Shown here piece by piece: positions 23,982-31,557 of a DNA stretch of 38,294 nucleotides. The stretch's first letter is position 1; each line of letters begins with the position of its first letter. The position numbers were made by a program, and so were the translations under genes. The stretch is from Bacteroidales bacterium. GTDB taxonomy: Bacteria; Bacteroidota; Bacteroidia; Bacteroidales; UBA12077. Below the pieces are notes generated by a model. It was not told the origin of the DNA and did not search any database. It saw nothing but the letters and a program-made list of their open reading frames with translations. Location: NCBI GenBank assembly GCA_003446015.1, contig DMBU01000164.1, forward strand, positions 1 through 38,294. The letters are read 5' to 3'.

Positions 23982-25679
23982 ATGAAAAAGAGCCTTAAAA
24001 AACAAAATATAATTCAGTTAATTGTTGCATTAGCAATTGTTATGCTTGTTAATTATATTTCTTCAAATACTTACTTTAGGTTAGATCTTACAGCCGATAA
24101 GAGATATACTTTATCAGATGCAACACATGAAATTTTAGATTCGCTTGAAGATGTTATTTACATTGAGATTTATCTTGATGGCGAAATGCCAATTGGTTTT
24201 CAACGAATGCAAAAGTCGATTCATGAATTAATGGATGAGTTCCGTGTAATTGCCGGTAATAATATTCAATTTCAATTCGTAAATCCATCTCAATCGTCTG
24301 ATCAGTCGAAGCGAAATGCTATTTATCAGGATTTATACGAGCGTGGTTTAGACCCTACAAATGTAAAAGATCGTGATGAGGAGGGTGGCTTAGCTGAAAA
24401 AATATTATTCCCGGGAGCAATAATGACTTTTCAGGAAAAAGAAACACCCATTAATTTATTGGTAAATAATCCCACATTATCGGCTGATGAAAATTTGAAT
24501 AACTCTATTCAATCTTTGGAATATATGTTTATTGATGCAATTCGAAAAATTACAACTAAACAACGCCAAAGGATAGCGTTTATTGAAGGACAGGGCGAGT
24601 TGGATGAATTTTATACTGGAGATATTACAAATGCTTTAAATGAATATTACGATATTGATCGGGTAACAATTAAAGATTATGTTAATATTCTGAATCCATA
24701 TGATGCAATAATTATTGCCGGACCAACTGAACAATATACCGAAAAAAGTAAATTTATTATCGATCAGTATATGATGAATGGAGGTAAAGTTCTGTGGTTT
24801 ATTGAGTCGGTAAAAATTAGTATGGACAGTATTTCAAATGGCCAGGCTAGTTTTGCTTTAATTAACGATGTTAACCTTAACGATCAACTGTTTAAGTATG
24901 GTGTTCGTGTGAATCCTAATGTGATTGAAGATATTCAGTGTGCTGTTATTCCAATAAATACGGCTATTGCAGGTGCTCAGGCTAAATTTGCTCCGGCACC
25001 ATGGTTGTACTTTCCTTTGTTGGTGTCTTCAAATAATAATCCTATTACCAAAAATCTGAACATGATTAAATCAGAATTTCCCAGTGTTATTGATTTTGTG
25101 GGTGATAGTCAAGAGGTAAAAAAGGAAGTTATACTTTCTTCTTCATACAATTCAAAAGTTTTGAATGTACCTCTTTTAGTAAGTTTAGCACAGGTAAGGG
25201 AGATGCCTGATCCACAAACTTTTAATAGTCCAAACAATCCGGTTGCAGTAAGCCTGGAAGGAATATTTGAATCAGTGTTTCAAAATCGTATCATAAAAGA
25301 TTATACATCAGGTCTGGAGTTTGATTTTAAAGATAGGAGTGAACCGACTAAAATGATCGTTGTTTCCGATGCTGATATCATAAGAAATGATGTGAAACAA
25401 AGAGCTGATGGTATTTTTATTAGTCCTTTAGGTTATGATCGATTTACAAAACAAACTTATGGAAATAAGGCGTTTGTAATGAATGCCGTTCATTATTTAA
25501 TCGACGAAAGTGGAATACTTGATATGCGATCTCGTGAATTTAAACTACGGATACTCGATAAACAAAAAGTACTAAAAGAAAAAGTAAGGTGGCAGCTTAT
25601 TAATACGGTTTTACCGATTGTTTTTATTCTAATTTTTGCAATTGTAATTGCATATTTAAGAAAAAGAAAATATACTTAA
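23982..25679 (+). CDS. gldG: Gliding-associated ABC transporter component GldG
   Basis: Membrane-anchored extracytoplasmic partner of GldF, 565 residues. One helix lies near the N-terminus (about 12-30), followed by SNTYFRLDLTADKRYTLSDA, the ABC-type uncharacterised transporter signature of the GldG family. A long periplasmic region contains RQRIAFIEGQGELDEFY and IIIAGPTEQYTEKSKF, and a second helix lies at the C-terminus (about 542-560) before a basic tail. Length is as in Flavobacterium GldG. It is in one operon with gldF and probably with the DUF4340 gene. Confidence 0.93.
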   Translation: MKKSLKKQNIIQLIVALAIVMLVNYISSNTYFRLDLTADKRYTLSDATHEILDSLEDVIYIEIYLDGEMPIGFQRMQKSIHELMDEFRVIAGNNIQFQFVNPSQSSDQSKRNAIYQDLYERGLDPTNVKDRDEEGGLAEKILFPGAIMTFQEKETPINLLVNNPTLSADENLNNSIQSLEYMFIDAIRKITTKQRQRIAFIEGQGELDEFYTGDITNALNEYYDIDRVTIKDYVNILNPYDAIIIAGPTEQYTEKSKFIIDQYMMNGGKVLWFIESVKISMDSISNGQASFALINDVNLNDQLFKYGVRVNPNVIEDIQCAVIPINTAIAGAQAKFAPAPWLYFPLLVSSNNNPITKNLNMIKSEFPSVIDFVGDSQEVKKEVILSSSYNSKVLNVPLLVSLAQVREMPDPQTFNSPNNPVAVSLEGIFESVFQNRIIKDYTSGLEFDFKDRSEPTKMIVVSDADIIRNDVKQRADGIFISPLGYDRFTKQTYGNKAFVMNAVHYLIDESGILDMRSREFKLRILDKQKVLKEKVRWQLINTVLPIVFILIFAIVIAYLRKRKYT

Positions 25680-25683
25680 ATAT

Positions 25684-25704
25684 TTACGAATTACGAATTA
25701 CGAA
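25684..25704. repeat. Heptamer tandem repeat (TTACGAA, three perfect units)
   Basis: TTACGAA is repeated perfectly at 25684, 25691 and 25698, between the gldG stop and the DUF4340 start. It is one of six loci with a 7-nt period. Confidence 0.75.
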
Positions 25705-25741
25705 TGTAAAGTACTAATCGCAATTTATTAGTTTATGTATA

Positions 25742-26731
25742 ATGAAAGATAAAAAAATACGAATTGTTTTATTTATTTTAATCATAATTGCCGGAATTTA
25801 TTATTTCTCAAATTCCAAAGGATCGCTCAGCCTTCGTAATTCTTCATTTGCTATTGATTCTCCTGAAGATATAACCAAAATAGTAATTTCTGTAAAAGAT
25901 AAAGATTTAATTCTTGAAAAAGAATCTGATCATTGGAAAGTGAACAATAAATACATGGCTACACAAAAAAATATTGAAAACTTGTTGTTAGCGCTTAGTC
26001 GAATAGATGTATTATCTCCAGTTTCAAAAATCGAAAAAGAACAAGTTGCTTCAATTTTAAGAGCTGATGGAGTTGCCATAGAAGTCTTTAAAAACAATCG
26101 ATCTCTAAAGAATTATTTTGTGAGTAAACCGGAAATGAATAATGAAAAAACCTATATGATGATGTTAAAATCATCAGAACCATTTATTGTTCAAATACCT
26201 TCATTTAAAGGTTTAGTCGCTCGTTTTTTTATAGTCGATGAAAATTATTGGAGAAACAAAACTGTCTTCGATTATCTTCCTCAAAACATAAAAGAAATAG
26301 AAGTTAATTATCCTGAATATCCGTCCAAATCATTTCGTGCCATGAATTACAATGATGGAACTTTTGCAATTCAAAAGCTCAGTGACAATAGTTATCTCGG
26401 AGACTTTAATGTTGACAAACTTGCTCGTTATTTTACCTATTTTCAACGAATCGTTTTCGACGATGTAGTAAGAGACTTGAACCAATCTACTATTGATTCA
26501 GTATTACATAGTAATCCCTTTTGTATTATTACAGTTGAAGATATTAAAGGGAGTATAAATAAGATATCCGTTTATCGAAAACCTTCCCAAAATAAATTCG
26601 ACGAATTTGGGCAAAAGGCAAATTTCGATTACGATAGAGCATATGCAAGTTTTAACGATAATAAGGATTTAATAATAATTCAATATTATATTTTTGATCC
26701 TTTATTCAAAGAAATTGATTATTTTCGCTAA
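25742..26731 (+). CDS. DUF4340 domain-containing membrane-anchored protein
   Basis: A protein of 329 residues with one N-terminal helix (about 7-23) and an otherwise soluble, presumably periplasmic, beta-rich body. DUF4340-like features are the PEDITKIVISVKDKDLILEK opening strand pair, WKVNNKYMATQKNIENLLLAL, and the later FAIQKLSDN. DUF4340 proteins accompany GldFG-type ABC transporters in several bacteria. Its position 62 nt after gldG suggests it is an accessory subunit of the same machine. Function is unproven. Confidence 0.8.
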   Translation: MKDKKIRIVLFILIIIAGIYYFSNSKGSLSLRNSSFAIDSPEDITKIVISVKDKDLILEKESDHWKVNNKYMATQKNIENLLLALSRIDVLSPVSKIEKEQVASILRADGVAIEVFKNNRSLKNYFVSKPEMNNEKTYMMMLKSSEPFIVQIPSFKGLVARFFIVDENYWRNKTVFDYLPQNIKEIEVNYPEYPSKSFRAMNYNDGTFAIQKLSDNSYLGDFNVDKLARYFTYFQRIVFDDVVRDLNQSTIDSVLHSNPFCIITVEDIKGSINKISVYRKPSQNKFDEFGQKANFDYDRAYASFNDNKDLIIIQYYIFDPLFKEIDYFR

Positions 26732-26843
26732 CAGAAATTTCATGTAGGCTTATTGGCTACTTGATTTTTTTTTCGTATTATTGATAATTAAAATAGCGAA
26801 AAATACATTAATCGAAATCATAAAAAATTTAAAATAGAAACAG

Positions 26844-27974
26844 ATGAAGTTTGTTATTTCCAGTACAGAATTATTGAGTCATTTGCAGGCAATTAGCAGG
26901 GTAATTAGCAATAAAAATACCTTGCCTATTCTTGATAATTTTCTTTTTCAGTTAGCTGACAAGGAACTAAAAATTACTGCATCGGATCTTGAAACTACTT
27001 TAATAACTACTATAACATTAGAAAATGTTACGGATGAGGGTAGTATTGCTATTCCTGCAAGAATTTTAACTGATACCTTAAAAGAATTTCCGGATCAACC
27101 TTTAACATTCGACATTAATACTGATTCGTTTGGTATTGTTATTACCACCGAAAATGGTAAATATAATGTTGTTGGTCAGAATGGCGAAGATTTTCCTCAA
27201 TTGCCTGTTATTAAGGATGATCAAAAAACTTCTATACAATTAACCGCCGATGTTTTATTAAGTGGAATAACTAAAACGTTATTTGCAACGGCCGATGATG
27301 AGCTTCGTCCGGTAATGAATGGTATTTTTATTGAGCTTTATCCTGATAATATGACATTTGTTGCATCTGATGCTCACAAGTTGGTGCGCTATCGAAGAAA
27401 TGATGTAAAAGCCGATCAGGAATCATCATTTATTTTACCAAAAAAACCAGCTTCATTGTTAAAGGCTATTCTTCCAAAAGAAGAAAATGACGTAATGGTT
27501 GAGTTCGATGATAAAAATGCATTTTTCACTTTATCAAATTATAAGTTAGTTTCACGATTAGTTGAAGGAAATTATCCAAGTTACAATTCTGTTATTCCAA
27601 CAAATAATCCGAATAAATTAACCATTGACAGGTTAGAATTGTACAATGCATTAAAACGTGTTGCTTTGTTCTCAAATCAGGCAAGTAATTTAATTAAGTT
27701 AGAGCTAAAAGGCAATCAATTAAATGTTTCTGCTCAGGATATCGATTTTTCAATTTCTGCAAACGAACGTTTAAATTGCCAGTACGAAGGCGACGATATG
27801 GAAATTGGATTTAAATCATCATTCTTAATTGAGATTTTATCAAACTTAGCATCAACAGATGTTTTGGTTGAGTTATCGGATCCTTCCCGTGCAGGAATCT
27901 TATTCCCTGCCGAAAAAGAAAACGAAGACGAAAATGTTTTGATGTTATTAATGCCAATGATGATTAATGTTTAA
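26844..27974 (+). CDS. dnaN: DNA polymerase III sliding clamp (beta subunit)
   Basis: Ring-shaped processivity factor, 376 residues, with three repeated clamp domains. Visible family segments are ISRVISNKNTLPILDNFLF, the TLKEFPDQPLTFDI strand, ATDGHK-like VASDAHKLVRYRR, and the C-terminal LMLLMPMMI that caps the protein-binding pocket. It is last before a strong terminator (27996-28026). Linkage to gldFG-DUF4340 rather than dnaA is as seen in other Bacteroidota. Confidence 0.97.
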   Translation: MKFVISSTELLSHLQAISRVISNKNTLPILDNFLFQLADKELKITASDLETTLITTITLENVTDEGSIAIPARILTDTLKEFPDQPLTFDINTDSFGIVITTENGKYNVVGQNGEDFPQLPVIKDDQKTSIQLTADVLLSGITKTLFATADDELRPVMNGIFIELYPDNMTFVASDAHKLVRYRRNDVKADQESSFILPKKPASLLKAILPKEENDVMVEFDDKNAFFTLSNYKLVSRLVEGNYPSYNSVIPTNNPNKLTIDRLELYNALKRVALFSNQASNLIKLELKGNQLNVSAQDIDFSISANERLNCQYEGDDMEIGFKSSFLIEILSNLASTDVLVELSDPSRAGILFPAEKENEDENVLMLLMPMMINV

Positions 27975-27995
27975 AATTAAATAAATAGATACATG

Positions 27996-28026
27996 AAAAG
28001 AGTTTCTGATGAAACTCTTTTTTTTT
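27996..28026 (+). terminator. Strong intrinsic terminator after dnaN
   Basis: A perfect 11-bp stem AAAAGAGTTTC/GAAACTCTTTT with a TGAT tetraloop is followed by a run of T to 28026. It separates dnaN from the downstream exonuclease gene, whose ATG is 26 nt further on. Confidence 0.9.
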
Positions 28027-28051
28027 CAATGAAAACAATAAACTAACAATA

Positions 28052-28819
28052 ATGGAATTAAAATTAAAAAAACCCATCGTTTTTTTCGATTTGGAAACCA
28101 CGGGAATTGATGTAGCGAATGACAGAATTGTAGAAATTTCTCTTTTAAAGGTTTTTGCTGATGGAAAAGAAGAAACAAAAACCATGAGAATAAATCCCGA
28201 AATGCCTATTCCTCCGCAAGCGACTGAAATACATGGCATAAGCGATGATGATGTTAAGAACGAATTAACTTTTAATTCTGTTGCTAAAGAAATTGCAAGG
28301 TTTATTGAAGGTTGTGATTTAGCAGGTTATAATTCAAATAAATTTGATGTTCCATTATTAGCCGAAGAGTTTTTGCGAGTGGGTGTGGATATTGATTTGA
28401 AAAAACACAGGCTGGTTGATGTACAGGTTATATTTCATAAGATGGAGCAACGTACTTTGAGTGCAGCATATAAATTTTATTGCGACAAGAATTTGGACGA
28501 TGCACATAGTGCTGAGGCAGATACCAAAGCAACTTTTGAAATTCTAAAAGCCCAAATCGAAAGATACAATGATCTGATGAATGATATGGAGGAAATTTCC
28601 AAATTCTCATCGCATAATAAAAATGCAGATTTTGCAGGCCGAATTGTCTTTAACGATAAGGGTGAAGAGGTTTTTAATTTTGGAAAATATAAAGGTCAAA
28701 CAGTTGAGTCTGTTTTAGAAAAAGATCAGGGATACTTTGGATGGATGTTAAATAGTGATTTCCCTTTGTATACTAAAAAGGTTTTAACAGCCATTAAACT
28801 AAGGAAATTTAATTCATAA
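28052..28819 (+). CDS. DnaQ-like 3'-5' exonuclease (DEDDh) with ExoX-type C-terminus
   Basis: Exonuclease of 255 residues. The DEDDh catalytic set is visible: D13 and E15 in FFDLETTG, a later Asp in YNSNKFDVPLL, and the His-Asp pair in HSAEADTKA. The C-terminal FNFGKYKGQTVESVLEKDQG resembles the ExoX-like C-terminal domain, which binds substrate or partners. It follows dnaN but is separated by a terminator, so co-expression is not guaranteed. Likely roles are proofreading or repair; it is not the epsilon subunit itself, which is usually smaller or fused. Confidence 0.9.
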   Translation: MELKLKKPIVFFDLETTGIDVANDRIVEISLLKVFADGKEETKTMRINPEMPIPPQATEIHGISDDDVKNELTFNSVAKEIARFIEGCDLAGYNSNKFDVPLLAEEFLRVGVDIDLKKHRLVDVQVIFHKMEQRTLSAAYKFYCDKNLDDAHSAEADTKATFEILKAQIERYNDLMNDMEEISKFSSHNKNADFAGRIVFNDKGEEVFNFGKYKGQTVESVLEKDQGYFGWMLNSDFPLYTKKVLTAIKLRKFNS

Positions 28820-28836
28820 TATTTAGTATCAAGAAA

Positions 28837-28864
28837 TGAGATGTGAGTCTTGAGATATGAGCTG
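28837..28864. repeat. Heptamer tandem repeat (TGAGNNN, four units)
   Basis: TGAGATG, TGAGTCT, TGAGATA and TGAGCTG follow one another without gaps downstream of the exonuclease gene. Only the first four bases are fixed, but the 7-nt period is strict. Confidence 0.65.
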
Positions 28865-29054
28865 ATTGTATCAAGACTTGATGGTTTTGAATACTATAAA
28901 AGTTTATTTTTTAAAAAAGGAACGAGAACTAAATAGATGAAAGCAATGCTGTTTTTTAATAAATGCGTGTTATTATTATTCTATTTTTTAAATAAAAGCT
29001 CTCATTAAAATAAAGAATATAATAATTAAATATGTTCTTGATACTCGTTACTTC

Positions 29055-29068
29055 AATCTAAAATCTAA
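29055..29068. repeat. Heptamer tandem repeat (AATCTAA, two units)
   Basis: Two perfect AATCTAA units end four bases before the ATG of the FAH-family gene. The complementary unit (TTTAGAT phase) precedes the macro-domain gene at 9400. Confidence 0.5.
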
Positions 29069-29072
29069 TTCA

Positions 29073-29684
29073 ATGAAAATAATAGCCATAGGTCGAAATT
29101 ATATTGATCATGCCAAGGAACTCAATAATCCTGTTCCAAAAGAGCCCATTTTCTTTTTAATGCCCGATTCAGCTTTGCTGAAAAATAATCAGCCCTTCTT
29201 TTATCCCGATTTTTCAACTGATATACATTATGAAGTTGAAATCGTTATTAAATTTAATAAACTGGGTAAAAATATAGCTGCCAAATTTGCTAATCGTTAT
29301 TATTCTGAAATTGGAATCGGAATCGATTTTACAGCTCGTGATTTGCAGCAAAAATGCAAAGAAAAAGGTTTGCCCTGGGAAATATCAAAATCCTTCGATG
29401 GAGCTGCTCCAATAAGTGAATTTATTTCGTTGGAAAAATTCTCTGACATAAATAATATTAATTTTAAATTCGAGTTAAATGGACAGCTTGTTCAAAAAGG
29501 AAATACTGGCGATATGATTTTTAAAGTCGACCATTTAATTGAACATGTTTCGAAATACATGACCATAAAAATTGGCGACTATTTGTTTACAGGAACTCCG
29601 GCAGGAGTGGGGCCGGTAAAAATTGGAGACCGACTTACTGCTTATATTGAAGATGAAAAGTTACTCGAATTTGTAGTTAAGTGA
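29073..29684 (+). CDS. Fumarylacetoacetate hydrolase (FAH) family protein
   Basis: Cytosolic metal-dependent enzyme of the YcgM/FAHD1 group, 203 residues, acting on acyl-pyruvate or keto-enol acids; oxaloacetate tautomerase or decarboxylase activity is typical. Metal ligands are E54 and E56 (HYEVEIV) and D85 (GIGIDFTARD). GRNYIDHAKELNNP opens the protein and FTGTPAGVGPV closes the active site. It is a single gene, with neighbours on the other strand; the exact substrate is not visible. Confidence 0.92.
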   Translation: MKIIAIGRNYIDHAKELNNPVPKEPIFFLMPDSALLKNNQPFFYPDFSTDIHYEVEIVIKFNKLGKNIAAKFANRYYSEIGIGIDFTARDLQQKCKEKGLPWEISKSFDGAAPISEFISLEKFSDINNINFKFELNGQLVQKGNTGDMIFKVDHLIEHVSKYMTIKIGDYLFTGTPAGVGPVKIGDRLTAYIEDEKLLEFVVK

Positions 29685-29843
29685 AAGTTGACTCGTCCTA
29701 AAAAAAGTTTACAAGTTCTGTACAACGCACATTCATTAGCATTCTTATAATTAGGTGTTTATTTTAATTTAACTATAAAAAGAGTGTTAAGCCAGACTAT
29801 CTCAACACACAAGCTTTTGGCCAAACAGGCATAAATACGTGTA

Positions 29844-29903
29844 CTATAGTCCTTCTTGTAAGGCTTCAAAAAAGTTTCGGGTAAATACATATCTTTCTTT
29901 ATT
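29844..29903 (-). pseudogene. Duplicated C-terminal fragment of the HD gene
   Basis: On the minus strand this reads NKERYVFTRNFFEALQEGL then TAG. The HD gene ends HKERYLFTRNFFEALQVEL then TAG, so 15 of 19 residues agree. There is no upstream coding sequence, so it is a leftover of the 186-bp duplication. Confidence 0.75.
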
Positions 29904-29908
29904 CTGTA

Positions 29909-29930
29909 CAACGCACATTCTTGTGCGTTG
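29909..29930. repeat. Perfect hairpin in duplication copy 2
   Basis: Nine-base arms CAACGCACA/TGTGCGTTG surround a TTCT loop, 98 nt past the HD gene stop. In copy 1 the right arm is lost. There is no U-run, so it is not an obvious terminator. Confidence 0.7.
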
Positions 29931-30027
29931 CTATAATTTGGTATTTAAGTTAATTTATCTATAATAAGAATGGTTAGTAAGGCTATCTCAACACAAGCCT
30001 TTCGCCAGAAATGAAGAAATACATTTG

Positions 30028-30702
30028 CTATAGCTCTACTTGTAAAGCTTCAAAAAAGTTTCGTGTAAATAAATATCTTTCTTTATGCTTTAAATATAGA
30101 TCAGAAAAATCTTTATAGTTTTTTTCAAAATTCAGGAATCTTTTGTCGAGGTTTTTTATCACAAGATTTGGTAATTCAACCAGTTTAATACCTCTTAATA
30201 AATATATTTCGGTGTACCGAATCACACCAACTTTTCCAAAGGCATCTAAATCATCGGCACAAAACAAAATAGTTAAAACAGAATCAGGTTTTACATTTTC
30301 TGAGTTTTTATAGTTTTTATCATCATGCATTTCTATTGCTGATAATATTTCCTCAAAATTTACAGGTTTTGAAATTCTATTTTCTTTGAAATACAATTCA
30401 CAAATTTTTCGGCTTTCATGCCCATGATTCTCTTCCAGCGTTTTTGCAAGCCCTGTATCGTGAAAAAGCGAAGCAATCAAGCACGATTCAATAAGTTCCT
30501 CATCAATTTTATTTGATTTGCTTAATGCTTGAATAATTTCTTTTGCATATTCCCATACTCTTAAATGATGTGTATGATCATGCGATGGAATATGAGTATC
30601 TGAAAAAAGTATTTTACAATAATCAGATAATTTATCGAGCCATTTTTTTTCTGCCGAAATAATATAATCTTCCATTTGATTCATCAGTTCAAAGGTTATC
30701 AA
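30028..30702 (-). CDS. HD-domain phosphohydrolase-like protein
   Basis: Soluble HD-superfamily protein, 224 residues. Metal-binding pattern: SHDHTHHLRV (H45/H46), the FHDTGLA doublet H81-D82, then HGHES, EMHDD and a late CADDLDAFG. This resembles predicted HD metal-dependent phosphohydrolases rather than (p)ppGpp synthetases. The coordinates keep the longest ATG (30702), but that codon is 2 nt from a terminator stem; ATGs at 30684 and 30675 are equally plausible. Its 3' end has been tandemly duplicated (see 29716-30086). The substrate is unknown. Confidence 0.85.
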   Translation of the reverse strand: MITFELMNQMEDYIISAEKKWLDKLSDYCKILFSDTHIPSHDHTHHLRVWEYAKEIIQALSKSNKIDEELIESCLIASLFHDTGLAKTLEENHGHESRKICELYFKENRISKPVNFEEILSAIEMHDDKNYKNSENVKPDSVLTILFCADDLDAFGKVGVIRYTEIYLLRGIKLVELPNLVIKNLDKRFLNFEKNYKDFSDLYLKHKERYLFTRNFFEALQVEL

Positions 30703-30704
30703 AC

Positions 30705-30737
30705 AAAAAAGCAGAAAATTAACTTTTCTGCTTTTTT
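30705..30737 (-). terminator. Intrinsic terminator after the small HTH gene
   Basis: A perfect 14-bp stem, with GCAG/CTGC at its core and A-run/T-run sides, has a 5-nt loop. On the minus strand it ends in six T and lies 20 nt past the stop at 30757. It also could work bidirectionally, but only the minus-strand gene is close. Confidence 0.85.
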
Positions 30738-30756
30738 GAAGGAATTTCCTGTCGTA

Positions 30757-31011
30757 TTAGTTATTAGCTAATGTTTGTTCAGTTATTTCAATAGCCATAT
30801 CTAATATTGTTGTATCATCAATTGTTACAATTCCACCATCAGGTCCTTGCTGAAAATGGATTCCTATCGATTCTCCTTCTCGATAATTAGTACCTCCGAA
30901 GTAATTCCTTACAGTTTCCTCATTCATATTTAAGTCTTTAGCAATTTTTTTAATTGCACCATGAGGTAATTGATCTTTAATTTTTCGTAACTCGTTGAAT
31001 GTTAATGTCAT
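30757..31011 (-). CDS. Small helix-turn-helix-like protein
   Basis: Soluble 84-residue protein. Residues 19-38 (AIKKIAKDLNMNEETVRNYF) read as a helix-turn-helix, so DNA binding is likely. A conserved-looking beta segment (HFQQGPDGGIVTIDDTTIL) follows. The type seems widespread in Bacteroidota without a known target. It has its own terminator. No clear promoter was found; the upstream 105 bp is AT-rich. Confidence 0.7.
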   Translation of the reverse strand: MTLTFNELRKIKDQLPHGAIKKIAKDLNMNEETVRNYFGGTNYREGESIGIHFQQGPDGGIVTIDDTTILDMAIEITEQTLANN

Positions 31012-31115
31012 AACGATATAAGTTTTAAGTTAGACACGAATTATAAAAGTACAGAATATTGCTCGTACAAAAAAATTTAAACTAAAATTAAAATAGATTT
31101 TAATATAATTTAACA

Positions 31116-31556
31116 CTAAAAGTTTATTGAATTTAAATCTCTAACAATGTAAACATCGTAATCTCCCAGGAATGTAAAACCAAGTTTTTTATATATATCA
31201 ATGGCCTTTTTATTATTTTGATGTACTTCCAGTTTGATCTGATATCCTTTTTCTTTTGCAAACTTTAGTGATTCCTGAGTAAGCATTTTCCCAAATCCCT
31301 GGTTTTGATAAGCTGGTTTTACACCAATATGATGTAAGTGTATTCTTCGTCCATCAAAAGTCATCCATGAAGAACCGAAAATTTCTTTTGAATCAGTGTT
31401 TTCAAGAACAATAAGTTTCCCTCCCAATTTAATGCTTTGCTCAATAATTTCCGCATGATCTCCACGTTGAACGCCTCCTAATCCGGTTTCCTGCCACAGC
31501 TCATTTAGTTTGGCAAAATCAGCATTTAAATAATCACGTACAATATAATTACCCAT
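31116..31556 (-). CDS. GNAT-family N-acetyltransferase
   Basis: Acetyl-CoA-dependent acetyltransferase, 146 residues, one GNAT fold. Motif A is visible as IGVKPAYQNQGFGKMLTQE (acetyl-CoA pyrophosphate loop QNQGFGK), followed by the motif B region EVHQNNKKAIDIYKKLGF. Upstream it shares a one-base gap with the NfeD gene and is the last gene of the mqnA-nfeD run. The acceptor substrate is not visible; ribosomal-protein or small-molecule acetylation are both possible. Confidence 0.9.
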   Translation of the reverse strand: MGNYIVRDYLNADFAKLNELWQETGLGGVQRGDHAEIIEQSIKLGGKLIVLENTDSKEIFGSSWMTFDGRRIHLHHIGVKPAYQNQGFGKMLTQESLKFAKEKGYQIKLEVHQNNKKAIDIYKKLGFTFLGDYDVYIVRDLNSINF

Positions 31557-31557
31557 C

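Larger units (their letters stand above)
29716..30086. repeat. Decayed 186-bp tandem duplication
   Basis: Copy 1 (29716-29901) and copy 2 (29902-30086) both begin TTCTGTACAACGCACATTC and remain alignable throughout, ending in TCTTTCTTTAT. Copy 2 contains the true 3' end of the HD gene and its downstream sequence; copy 1 repeats both. The 343-bp stretch without a complete gene (29685-30027) is almost entirely this duplication. Confidence 0.85.

Noticed and set aside
23239..25679. Evidence that the organism glides
   Set aside because: GldF and GldG occur in many non-gliding Bacteroidota, and no other gld or spr gene is in the window.
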